This document shows, piece by piece, positions 55,386-63,393 of a stretch of DNA of 64,000 nt. Origin of the DNA: Candidatus Babeliales bacterium (lineage in GTDB: Bacteria > Babelota > Babeliae > Babelales > UASB340). The notes beneath the pieces were generated by a model, which searched no databases, was not told where the DNA came from, and was given only the letters and a program-made list of their open reading frames with translations. Location: the NCBI GenBank assembly GCA_023133515.1, contig JAGLWI010000006.1, forward strand, positions 23,108 to 87,107, given 5' to 3'. Within the stretch, counting starts at the first letter, position 1, and each line of letters starts with the position of its first letter. The translations under genes were made by a program, and so were the position numbers.

Positions 55386-55392
55386 GGGGGGG
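55386..55392 (+). promoter_or_regulatory. G7 ribosome-binding site of ankyrin gene
   Basis: Seven G ending 6 bases before the ATG at 55399. An upstream ATG (55384) overlaps the run, so a length change would move that ATG out of frame. Confidence 0.6.
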
Positions 55393-55398
55393 CAAAAA

Positions 55399-55983
55399 AT
55401 GAAAAAATTTATAATTTATACATTTATCACATTATCTACTTTGTCAATACAAGCTGTTAAAATGGATGCTAACAACAAATTAAATATATTGGAAAATGGT
55501 TATGCACCATTACATAATGCGGTAACAGATGAAAACGTAGAAAATGTTAAATCTTTACTTAAAAAAGGTACCAATATAAATTTACCTGACAGTTATGGTA
55601 GAACACCTTTGTGGAGGGCTTCCGAACGTAATAATAAAGAAATAGTTTCAATTCTTATTGATTTCGGAGCAAAAATCGATATTAAAAGTCAAGGAGGTTG
55701 GACAGCTCTTCATGTAGCTGCAGGTGATGGCAATACTGATGCAGTTAAACTTCTAGTAAAAGCTGGTGCAGATGTAAATATTCAAAATGATGATGGAGAA
55801 ACAGCTTTGCACGCAGCCGCTCATTTTGAATTAATAGAAAAAACAACTGACTACATTAAAATAATTAACTTACTTATAAAAGCTAATGCAAATAAAAACA
55901 TCTGCAATAAAAATAATGAAACCCCTCTTATTATTGCCATTAATGAAAAACAACCAGAAGAAACTATTAAGTCTCTAAAATAA
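55399..55983 (+). CDS. Secreted ankyrin-repeat protein
   Basis: 194 residues. Signal peptide (hydrophobic 4-17, 'SIQA'), then about four ankyrin units with textbook motifs ('APLHNAVTDENVENVKSLL', 'GRTPLWRASERNNKEIV', 'GWTALHVAAGDGNTDAV', 'GETALHAAAHFE'). The start ATG at 55399 follows a G7 ribosome-binding site. Probably an exported factor binding host proteins. Confidence 0.88.
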   Translation: MKKFIIYTFITLSTLSIQAVKMDANNKLNILENGYAPLHNAVTDENVENVKSLLKKGTNINLPDSYGRTPLWRASERNNKEIVSILIDFGAKIDIKSQGGWTALHVAAGDGNTDAVKLLVKAGADVNIQNDDGETALHAAAHFELIEKTTDYIKIINLLIKANANKNICNKNNETPLIIAINEKQPEETIKSLK

Positions 55984-55993
55984 ATAAATAGTT

Positions 55994-56716
55994 TTATGGT
56001 ACTATTATTACTTGATTGATAGGTTCCATATAACTATATTCTGTTATTAAACAATTCTCATTGTATGTTTCCAAATAATGTTCCACTATAGAATAAAACT
56101 TTTCAAAACAACAAAACAAAGATGAACGGTTAACTGTATATTCTCTAGTATCAAATAATTTTAAAATCAAATTACGACATGAAATTTTTCCATTTTGATG
56201 AATCATTTTTGATATATTTATACTTTTAATATCAGACCAATAAATTTTTTCATAAGAATTGCTCTCAATAAAAGCAATCCCATCATCATCTATCACAATA
56301 TAAGGAATATTCTTCTTAAATAAATTTATTATTTTTTTTATAAAAACATAACTTGGAATAGCAAATAATCCACTAAATAATAGAAACAAACCATAGATAT
56401 CTAAACGTTCATCATTCAAAATTTCAGTTGCTGCACATAACAAAGCCATTGTCGTTAAAGATAAAACCCCTGATGAAAGTAACCCCATTACAACAATTTT
56501 ATAATAATTAATATCTTTAAAGAAAATTATTTTGTCAGTGTTTTCATCATATTCAATACCCGAAATATTTTTTATTTGTTTAATAATAGATTTTTTATAA
56601 TCTTTATCAAAATCAGCTTTTTGAACTATTTTTAAAGATTCACTTTTTTCTGCCAAACCATTTGGAATTATAAAAAACATAAAACATATAATAATTAACA
56701 CTTTTTTAGTATTCAA
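55994..56716 (-). CDS. Membrane protein with shared signal sequence (paralogue A)
   Basis: 240 residues starting at a TTG (56716) with GGGAG 9 bases upstream. N-terminal signal 'IICFMFFIIPNGLAE' is nearly identical to that of the next gene, yet the mature parts differ. Two central membrane helices (about 75-120) and a C-terminal soluble domain ('PYIVIDDDGIAFIESNSYE', 'IYWSDIKSINIS') like a PH-type beta domain seen in small bacterial membrane proteins. Function unknown. Confidence 0.68.
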   Translation of the reverse strand: MNTKKVLIIICFMFFIIPNGLAEKSESLKIVQKADFDKDYKKSIIKQIKNISGIEYDENTDKIIFFKDINYYKIVVMGLLSSGVLSLTTMALLCAATEILNDERLDIYGLFLLFSGLFAIPSYVFIKKIINLFKKNIPYIVIDDDGIAFIESNSYEKIYWSDIKSINISKMIHQNGKISCRNLILKLFDTREYTVNRSSLFCCFEKFYSIVEHYLETYNENCLITEYSYMEPINQVIIVP

Positions 56717-56751
56717 AATAGCTACTCCCTATGAAATATTATACTTAAAAA

Positions 56752-57660
56752 CTAATTCCAAAATGATGGCCACCACCCCTTACGATCACTTTTGTGCTTA
56801 GAAATCTTATCTGAAACCACTAAAAAAAATTTATTTCTCATATCTAACCATGTCATATCATCATCAGATATTGGATTATTACTATCCCTCTTAATCTGTT
56901 CACCTATAAATTTCTGAGAAAATATAATTCCTGCAAGCGTATCATTTATGTCTTTAATTTCTTTATTTACACTATTCAATCGACCTTTTAAATCCAAAAT
57001 TAACTGTCCAGTAGTAACTGATAAAAGCAAATAAGAAATTACTAAGAAACCTGTAGCTGTATATTTCAACTTCTTATAAAAATTATCTTTAAAACTAAAA
57101 TTATTATTCTTTTTAACAAGTCTTTTAATATCCTTTAATAATTCAAAAAAATCTGAACTTTTAAAAAATAATTCAAGATCACTTTTAGATAATTTTGAAA
57201 GATAATCAAAAATAGGCCATATTTCTTTCGGTGTATATTCTTTGTAACCTTTAAATATAATTGGATCTGGATCATAATTAGATAAAAAAACTCTTAAAGC
57301 ATCAACTTTAGCATTAGTATTTCGTATTGAATTAACATAAATAAAAATAAAGGCCCCTAATAAAATAGGAGTCCTTTGAATAGCAGAAAACAAAAGACCA
57401 ACTCCCCCAACAATAAAAGCATCAATACAAATCGATTTAAAATTTATTAATTTATTATTTGGTTCTTCTAATAATTTTTTTTGGATAAACAGCCAAGGAT
57501 TTTCTTTATAAAAAACTTTTTTTTGATCAATAATATTTTTTTGATTAAAAGAAGTTGTTTTAATTTCTTCACAAGATTTACTTGTCTCTGCCAAACCATT
57601 TGGAATTATAAAAAACATAGGACATATTATAAATAAAAATAAAAGATTTTTAACTTTCAA
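56752..57660 (-). CDS. Membrane protein with shared signal sequence (paralogue B)
   Basis: About 303 residues from a TTG at 57660, with AGGAG 5 bases upstream. Same signal ('IICPMFFIIPNGLAE') as the gene downstream. Two pairs of hydrophobic segments (about 65-100 and 200-225) and a charged linker region between them. No family recognised. It probably forms an operon with the gene at 55994. Confidence 0.65.
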   Translation of the reverse strand: MKVKNLLFLFIICPMFFIIPNGLAETSKSCEEIKTTSFNQKNIIDQKKVFYKENPWLFIQKKLLEEPNNKLINFKSICIDAFIVGGVGLLFSAIQRTPILLGAFIFIYVNSIRNTNAKVDALRVFLSNYDPDPIIFKGYKEYTPKEIWPIFDYLSKLSKSDLELFFKSSDFFELLKDIKRLVKKNNNFSFKDNFYKKLKYTATGFLVISYLLLSVTTGQLILDLKGRLNSVNKEIKDINDTLAGIIFSQKFIGEQIKRDSNNPISDDDMTWLDMRNKFFLVVSDKISKHKSDRKGWWPSFWN

Positions 57661-57735
57661 AATGACTCCTAAATTATACAAAACTTAAATATATACTTCG
57701 CGGAAAGAATATATTCTTTTCCAAACTTTTACAAT

Positions 57736-57782
57736 TGAAAATTCAAAGTAAAAAGTTCATAACAATCACATTCTAATGCAAA
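57736..57782 (+). repeat. 47-bp duplicated upstream segment, copy 2
   Basis: Partner of 55198-55244. Here it runs straight into an open frame that has no start codon, as if the DNA between promoter region and coding region was deleted. Confidence 0.7.
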
Positions 57783-58475
57783 AGTCATAATAACTCAAAG
57801 AACACTATTAATGAACTAAAAAGTAAAATAGTCGAATTAAATAAAAATTTAAAAAAAGCTGAATCTGAAAAAAATAATACAAAAAAAATATCTGAAAAAA
57901 CTCAATATCAAATTCTTAATAAAATTAAAAATATATCATCATACATATTTGAACAAGTTAAATTTATAGCAGATAAAAGTGATAAAATTATTTCTAAAAA
58001 ATTCTTTATAACAGCCATGCTTTTACTTGGACCACCAATTTTTCTTTATTGTAAAATTTTTGGAGTTGGTCTTACTAGAACAATAATAAATAAAATTACA
58101 GGAATATTTTTAGGTGGAGGAACTGAAGTTACAAAAAATGTAGCAGATGCAGTTATTGATAAAACACCAGAAATTACAGAGATCGCAATTGATAAAGGTC
58201 AAGAAATTGCAGAAAAAATTATTAATACTGCTTCAAGTAAAATTATAGAAAATCCAAAAACAATCGCTAAAATTTTAGGAGCATGGGTTGGACTTAGCGT
58301 AACAAAGGAAATTTTAGTTCAAACAATTAGCAAGGTAGGCGATCAATTGGGCGAAAAAATATCTGAAGAAATAATTGTACCTGTCGTTATAACTTCATTT
58401 TCTTTAATTACTAGCCCTTGGTGTTTGCTAGTAATAATACCCGCTTTTGCAGCCCACATATATTATCAACATTAA
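57777..58475 (+). pseudogene. Coiled-coil/membrane protein missing its start
   Basis: The frame is open from 57777. It encodes a coiled-coil stretch ('INELKSKIVELNKNLKKAE'), then a membrane part from the first ATG at 58017 ('MLLLGPPIFLYCKIF'), a helical region, and a hydrophobic C-terminus. There is no ATG, GTG or TTG before 58017 in frame. Either the gene lost its first part or it now starts at 58017 (152 residues), without a clear ribosome-binding site. Function unknown. Confidence 0.6.
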
Positions 58476-58487
58476 TTAAAAAATCTA

Positions 58488-58529
58488 TTAACATGTACAA
58501 AGACATCAATATATCTTTGTGCATGTTAA
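58488..58529. terminator. Long hairpin, possible terminator
   Basis: A 16-bp stem with one G-T pair (58488-58503 with 58514-58529) and a 10-base loop, 13 bases after a stop codon. No T-run follows. Confidence 0.55.
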
Positions 58530-58615
58530 TATCAAAACTTCACTCAAAAAAATATTTATGTTAACTTTCTTCCAACGTTTTGAAATTATTAAAATATAAA
58601 AAAGAAAGCTAAGCA

Positions 58616-59134
58616 ATGAAAAAAATATTAAATATATTTATGCTATTATTACTTTCAATAACCTTCGTATACACTTACAATTCAAAAGATCTTGAACAAG
58701 CAAAATCAGGAAATAGATCATTATCTGGAAAAAATTTATCTCATGCATACCTAGCTAATTTAAATTTGAGATATACAAAACTAAATTCATCAGACCTACA
58801 CAATGCAAATCTATCTGGTTCATATTTATATGGCTCAGATTTAACTAATGCAAAAGTTGAAAAAGCAAATTTTAAAGGAGTAACTGGATTAACAAATAAA
58901 CAAAAGGGATATTTGTATGCACATGGAGCAATAAATATTCCACCCTATAATCCAAATGAGACCCCAAAAACAGATCCTCATTGGCTAGCTAATATTTGTA
59001 ATGAAAAAATTGATACCTTTATGAAAGCAGTTTTTAAAAAATCTTTTCATTTTTTTATTTCACTTCCAAAACATGTTAAAAAACAAATAATCGATCGTTT
59101 CTTTTTAAGTCAAAAAATTGAAAAAGATTCTTAA
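58616..59134 (+). CDS. Secreted pentapeptide-repeat protein
   Basis: 172 residues. Signal peptide (hydrophobic 5-20), then about seven pentapeptide units ('LSHAYLANLNLRYTKL', 'LHNANLSGSYLYGSDL') forming a short right-handed beta helix, then a conserved 'GLTNKQKGYLYAHGAINIP' segment, and a C-terminal helical part. The 'GLTxxQKxYLxxHGAIN' segment recurs in the gene at 63394. AAAGAAAG precedes the ATG. Probably exported. Confidence 0.85.
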   Translation: MKKILNIFMLLLLSITFVYTYNSKDLEQAKSGNRSLSGKNLSHAYLANLNLRYTKLNSSDLHNANLSGSYLYGSDLTNAKVEKANFKGVTGLTNKQKGYLYAHGAINIPPYNPNETPKTDPHWLANICNEKIDTFMKAVFKKSFHFFISLPKHVKKQIIDRFFLSQKIEKDS

Positions 59135-59143
59135 TAATATTAT

Positions 59144-60250
59144 TTAATTTTGATATGCATGTATTATTGCTACATCTTTGCAAGCTTCACTTATTCTATA
59201 AAAAAAACCTTCTTTATCTAATGTCATTAAAATTTTTGTAAGCCTTTTTGCATTACTTAAACTATGAAACTCCATTACAATATTTTTTATAAATCTTAAT
59301 TTATTATGCTTAGCCAATTCTTCAATTACTTCCACTTCCGCACCTTCTATATCCATTTTCAAAAGATCTACTGGTTTGTTAATGTAATCAGAAAGCAAAA
59401 TAGAATTTACATAAATAACATTGTTTCGTAAATTAGATTCCCGTTTTTTTCCCAATATTTTACTGCTTCCAGAATTAACACAACTAAATTCCAAAGTTCC
59501 TTCTGAGTTATAAACAGCATTATTAAAAAGCGTAATATTTGATAATTTACTTTTTTCGATGTTATTTCTTAAAATCTGAAACGTTTTTGGATGCGCTTCA
59601 AAACCTAATATTTCCGAATTCGGATATAACAGTTTGAAAAATAATATAGAAAGACCAACATAACAACCACAATCAATAATTGTTGGAAAATCATTATCCA
59701 AATTTACGTAATAATCCTTATTTACAAAAATTTCTTGAAATACAAAATTAAATTCATATCTATCAGGAAAAGAAATATCAAATCCGAAAATGCTATCTTT
59801 ATCGCCTACTTTATTAAATAAGTAAGACAATTCTAATTTACAAAAAGTGAACAAAAGATTATTTTTTGTAGGAAATTTTTTACTTTTTTTATATTTTATA
59901 TTTTCTCTAAAAAGATTTTTTACAACTTTTATAACATTTATTGCTCTATTAAATAAAAAATTTGCATTGTAATTTACAAAACACAAAATTACATTAGAAA
60001 AACAATAAAAGAAAAACGTGAAAAATAAAACACAAATAAATCTTTTGATTTTAGTATTGCATCTAAAAGCAAAGGCTATAAACCAAAACGTAAATATTAA
60101 TAAAAATGAAAATGAAAATATTTTTATACAAATATTAATATCTGATAAAAACAAAAAAATTATTGAAAAAATAAATACAAAAATAGATCCTAATAAAATT
60201 ATAAACGGAACTATATAATTAAAAAAAAACCTTTTTAACAAATCAAACAT
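59144..60250 (-). CDS. FkbM-family methyltransferase with membrane anchor
   Basis: 368 residues. About three N-terminal hydrophobic segments (about 10-100) anchor a FkbM-type domain: 'TIIDCGCYVGLSILFFK' (SAM motif I), 'EILGFEAHPKTFQILRNN', 'VDLLKMDIEGAEVEVIEEL' and a late 'IVMEFHSLSNAK'. Such enzymes O-methylate sugars in surface glycans. AAAGGAAAG lies before the ATG. Confidence 0.88.
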   Translation of the reverse strand: MFDLLKRFFFNYIVPFIILLGSIFVFIFSIIFLFLSDINICIKIFSFSFLLIFTFWFIAFAFRCNTKIKRFICVLFFTFFFYCFSNVILCFVNYNANFLFNRAINVIKVVKNLFRENIKYKKSKKFPTKNNLLFTFCKLELSYLFNKVGDKDSIFGFDISFPDRYEFNFVFQEIFVNKDYYVNLDNDFPTIIDCGCYVGLSILFFKLLYPNSEILGFEAHPKTFQILRNNIEKSKLSNITLFNNAVYNSEGTLEFSCVNSGSSKILGKKRESNLRNNVIYVNSILLSDYINKPVDLLKMDIEGAEVEVIEELAKHNKLRFIKNIVMEFHSLSNAKRLTKILMTLDKEGFFYRISEACKDVAIIHAYQN

Positions 60251-60421
60251 ACTTTCCTTTCTTAATTTCTTAATTGATCTTAAAAAAGATTAATTTAAAA
60301 AATACTGAAAGGCAAAATAAAATTAGTTCAATGCAATACGGTTATGGTTAAAAACAAACAAAAACCAGCTTTCCCTTGTCAAATTGTCCATTTTTTGGCA
60401 AAATACTTTTATCTTCATTAT

Positions 60422-60499
60422 GGGGCTGTAGCTCAGTTTGGTTAGAGCGTCCGCCTGTCACGCGGAAGGTCGCGAGTTCGAGTCTCGTCAGCCCCGCCA
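60422..60499 (+). tRNA. tRNA-Asp (anticodon GTC)
   Basis: Acceptor GGGGCTG pairs CAGCCCC; anticodon stem TCCGC/GCGGA with loop CTGTCAC giving GTC; T-loop TTCGAGT; encoded CCA at 60497-60499. The D-loop has one extra T. A hairpin repeat shares its CCA. Confidence 0.95.
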
Positions 60500-60531
60500 G
60501 TCTTCGCTTCACTATGTGAAGCTTCGCCTGG
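60497..60531 (+). repeat. Hairpin repeat sharing the CCA of tRNA-Asp
   Basis: Outer stem CCAG (60497-60500) with CTGG (60528-60531), internal segments TCTTCG and CTTCGC, inner stem CTTCAC with GTGAAG around TAT. Same architecture as 43084-43114, with a different inner stem. Confidence 0.82.
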
Positions 60532-60584
60532 CACAGCCATCTTTTTAATGGAATAAATATTAAATAGTAAAGAGATCGAAGACT

Positions 60585-60615
60585 GTCCGGCGTAGCTCAA
60601 AGAGCGTAGACGGAC
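60585..60615 (-). repeat. Hairpin repeat, inverted copy with a different outer stem
   Basis: Read on the minus strand: outer stem GTCCG/CGGAC, internal segments TCTACG and CTACGC, inner stem CTC/GAG. The internal six-base segments match those of the tRNA-linked copies, while both stems changed by compensating bases. It lies 45 bases before the GIY-YIG gene. Confidence 0.75.
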
Positions 60616-60659
60616 TCTTTTGTTAATTATTTTACAAAATCATTCATTGCACAATCATT

Positions 60660-60902
60660 ATGTACTACGTATATCTTATACAATCTATAAAAAATCCTGA
60701 AAAAACTTATGCTGGTTATACAACTAAATTAAAAGAAAGATTACAAAAACATAACGAAGGAGGCTCCGTTTTTACTTCAACTTATCGACCATGGAAATTA
60801 ATAATTTATTTAGCTTTTAGAGATAAAGGAAAAGCCTTAGAATTTGAAATATATTTAAAATCACATTCTGGAAGAACTTTTGCTAAAAAGAGGTTCTGGT
60901 AA
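60660..60902 (+). CDS. GIY-YIG endonuclease domain protein
   Basis: 80 residues, a stand-alone GIY-YIG domain of the UPF0213/YhbQ-like type. Motif 1 is 'YYVYLIQS', the YIG-equivalent is 'TYAGYTTKLKERLQKHN', followed by 'FTSTYRPWKLI' and the catalytic glutamate region 'ALEFEIYLKSHSG'. The C-terminus KKRFW is usual for this group. No ribosome-binding site. It is flanked on both sides by hairpin repeats, and a decayed paralogue lies at 50681. Confidence 0.9.
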   Translation: MYYVYLIQSIKNPEKTYAGYTTKLKERLQKHNEGGSVFTSTYRPWKLIIYLAFRDKGKALEFEIYLKSHSGRTFAKKRFW

Positions 60903-60937
60903 AAATAATTCAAATTGTTATAATTACTCTTAACTTT

Positions 60938-61070
60938 CGCCAAGGCTTCAGTTGGCAAGCCATCTTCGCCCTTCAGTCTTCGCTTTTACGCCCGCTCATC
61001 CTGAGTGTTTTTGCGAAGCAAAAATGTATCAAAGGACGCCTGGCACAATCAGTTTTCGCCAAAAAGGATT
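60938..61070 (+). repeat. Nested repeat cluster after the GIY-YIG gene
   Basis: Three parts: a TTTCGCCAAGGCTTCAGTT element (60936 on), a split CCAG-type hairpin repeat (CAGTCTTCGCTT at 60974 and CGCCTGG at 61037), and inside the split a CTCATCCTGAG...AAAGGA piece (60994-61036) related to the palindrome at 33335. A second, decayed TTTCGCCAA...TTCAGTTTTGCAA element follows (61054). Repeats inserted into repeats. Confidence 0.7.
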
Positions 61071-61086
61071 CAGTTTTGCAAACTAA

Positions 61087-61845
61087 ATGGTTAAAAAATG
61101 CTTAGAGGTTACATCTCAAAACATGAATAACAACAAATCTCATAAACCCATTTCAATCAATTTAAAAATAAAAATTAGCGATAAAGAATTTATACTAGGT
61201 TCTTTAAGTTTAAATCTAAAGACAAATGAGATGAGCTGGCATTTTAATAATGCATTTAAAGAGAAACAAAATAATCTGAATACCGGAGAAAATACTCAAC
61301 CAGTTGACCATATTACTTTTCACCGTAATATTACGCACATAAAGCTTTCTAAAAATAAATTAACCAATTACAAACAAAAACCAATTAATCCGCATTCTAT
61401 TCCATTTTTACCTTCCTCAAGAAAGTTTAAAATCATTCTAGTAGAAGAATTTGTTTTAAATTGTTCTAAAAATCATTGCTTATCTAAAGAAAGTAAGTTT
61501 AAAAGTGCAAAATCACAAATTGTTGCAACCTTTATCAAACCAATTGATTTCAGCCTTATTATTATTCTCATTCCAAATAATTATTATACAGATCATTTTA
61601 TAAAAGAATCTAAGATTTTCTGTAAAAACAAAGAACTAAAATTTTATTCTTTTGTAACCTCTGATTATCCAATTGGAAAAATAATCTGTTTCAAAGATTT
61701 TGATCTTTTAATTTTTATTGTTCCTTACACAAGAGATGTTTCTAAAATTAAAAAAAAGCCTTTAGATTCTTTTCGTATTATTAATTATAAAAATCCATTA
61801 GACTCAATTTGTAAAATTTTCGAGAATTCAAAAAAATATATTTGA
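61087..61845 (+). CDS. Unknown cytoplasmic protein
   Basis: 252 residues without signal or membrane segments. A Lys/Asn-rich N-terminal half is followed by a more ordered C-terminal half ('KFKIILVEEFVLNC', 'FSLIIILIPNNYYTD', 'FDLLIFIVPYTRD') that suggests an alpha/beta fold. The ATG at 61087 lies just after the repeat cluster; a later ATG (61123) is possible. No family recognised. Confidence 0.6.
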   Translation: MVKKCLEVTSQNMNNNKSHKPISINLKIKISDKEFILGSLSLNLKTNEMSWHFNNAFKEKQNNLNTGENTQPVDHITFHRNITHIKLSKNKLTNYKQKPINPHSIPFLPSSRKFKIILVEEFVLNCSKNHCLSKESKFKSAKSQIVATFIKPIDFSLIIILIPNNYYTDHFIKESKIFCKNKELKFYSFVTSDYPIGKIICFKDFDLLIFIVPYTRDVSKIKKKPLDSFRIINYKNPLDSICKIFENSKKYI

Positions 61846-61919
61846 CTATCAATACTATAGACATATCTCTAGAAGATTTTAGTTTGTTTAACTAGGATTC
61901 ATTTGGATTTAAAAGAATT

Positions 61920-62369
61920 TTATCCATAAAGATAATCCTTATGGAAATAAAACATAATATCTGGCAAATCAGTATCGCATATCATCCAGGATTCTATGAG
62001 CTCTTTTTTCACCATTTCTCTATAAAAACGATCAATTACATAAAATAAAATATTTTTAATTTCTTTTTTTGTGAATGGAACGTTTTCAGTATTTGGTATA
62101 TCTATTTCTTCATAATCTTTGGCACTTGGTATATATGCTTCTTCATATTCTGGCATTTGAGATGGAATAGATTTTATTCGTCTTTTCATAGAATAAGACT
62201 TTTTTTTGACATAGCATGTGGCTTTTATTAATGGTACCTCTGTATAGTGGCATTTATCAATTGATTTTATTTCATAAATTCTTTTACAAGAAAAAATCAA
62301 CGGTCTCCCAAATGCATAAAAATTACAAGTTATAGATAATAATATCGTAACAAAAATCATTTTTTTCAT
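61920..62369 (-). CDS. Small secreted protein with cysteine-containing N-terminal part
   Basis: 149 residues; signal peptide (hydrophobic 4-18, cleavage near 'FYAFG'). The mature part has three cysteines (FSCKRIY, DKCHY, ATCYV), a middle with near-repeated units 'EEAYIPSAKDYEE' and 'IDIPNTEN', and a helical end. AGGAGAAA precedes the ATG. Function unknown. Confidence 0.68.
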   Translation of the reverse strand: MKKMIFVTILLSITCNFYAFGRPLIFSCKRIYEIKSIDKCHYTEVPLIKATCYVKKKSYSMKRRIKSIPSQMPEYEEAYIPSAKDYEEIDIPNTENVPFTKKEIKNILFYVIDRFYREMVKKELIESWMICDTDLPDIMFYFHKDYLYG

Positions 62370-62744
62370 TTTTCTCCTGTATTTTATACATTAATTAAAT
62401 TAAAAAAAAATTTGAATGGATTGGATTATATCTTTTTTGTAATAGTAAGTCTATAAAAAAATATCATGATCATTAAATCCACAAAAACCATTTTAATAAA
62501 TCTTTTTTTTGTTTTTTGTTTTCTTTTAAAATTCTTCTGTAATTTTTACAGTTGAAAAACAATAATCAATTAATTGTTTGTCACTTTATTCTCAAATTCA
62601 ACTTGAAATAATAAGTTTTGACTTCATAAAACTATCATTCGATCTGTATTTTCAATCCTAATACCATTTGTTTAAAAATATCTTTTTAGATAGATTTATA
62701 ATTAAGAATATAATCTAACCTTTTTCTTTAAAGCGGGGGGCTTT
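62370..62744. other. Gene-free divergent upstream region
   Basis: No gene on either strand. Presumably holds divergent promoters for 61920 and 62745. I see no strong structure except a G6 run at its end. Confidence 0.5.
62735..62740 (+). promoter_or_regulatory. G6 ribosome-binding site
   Basis: Six G ending 4 bases before the ATG at 62745, in otherwise very AT-rich DNA. Confidence 0.58.
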
Positions 62745-63317
62745 ATGAATAATTATTTTAAATTTCTATTTATTTCTTTTATATTGTGTTTTTCTTCTAA
62801 TGTATATCCTACAATTTTAATTGCCGGAGATAACTTGAACGAACTTAAGAGTTCACTTGAGTCACTTTTACCTTCTCAAGAACAAGAAGCAAATCAAGAG
62901 CTAAAACTTGGTTTTGCCGATATATATCTTAAAAAAGTTGGTGACAAATATGATAAAGTTGTAGATGTTATTAAAGCAAATCAAAGATTACTAAAACTAA
63001 GCGGTCTTGCCACAGCTTTTATTTATGGAAAATATATTAATCCAGATTTTTTTCCAAATCTGATTTCAAAAACAGCGTCAGTTTCTATGGGTTACTTATC
63101 AACAGCCATTAATGCAATATTAAAAGGTGCAATGATAGGCGCTTGGGAAAATAAAGGAATGACTACAAAGATAGTCGGTGGATTGCTGATTTATGGAATA
63201 GTAACAAATGCATTTAATATAGGATTAAAAGCTGTTACCGAATATGTTGTGGCTGGAAGTAAGAAAGATGCTGAATATAAAATGGCGGATAAATATGGAG
63301 TTCCAAAGAAATTATAA
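62745..63317 (+). CDS. Secreted/membrane-active protein of unknown function
   Basis: 190 residues: signal peptide (4-22, 'NVYPT'), an acidic Gln/Glu-rich linker ('LPSQEQEANQELKLG'), then two or three Gly/Ala-rich hydrophobic segments ('AINAILKGAMIGAW', 'IVGGLLIYGIVTNAF') and a basic tail. The hydrophobic parts are short and small-residue-rich, as in membrane-inserting effectors. No family recognised. Confidence 0.65.
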   Translation: MNNYFKFLFISFILCFSSNVYPTILIAGDNLNELKSSLESLLPSQEQEANQELKLGFADIYLKKVGDKYDKVVDVIKANQRLLKLSGLATAFIYGKYINPDFFPNLISKTASVSMGYLSTAINAILKGAMIGAWENKGMTTKIVGGLLIYGIVTNAFNIGLKAVTEYVVAGSKKDAEYKMADKYGVPKKL

Positions 63318-63393
63318 ATTTTAAATTCACTAACTACATATTTTTTTATATTATTACCTCAATAATAAACTATATTTTATAGGAGATAATAAA

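Larger units (their letters stand above)
54950..55398. other. Long upstream region of an ankyrin gene
   Basis: No gene. Very AT-rich. Holds the 47-bp duplicated segment (55198-55244) and the G7 ribosome-binding site at its end. A promoter probably lies here, but I cannot choose among several AT-rich hexamers. Confidence 0.5.
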
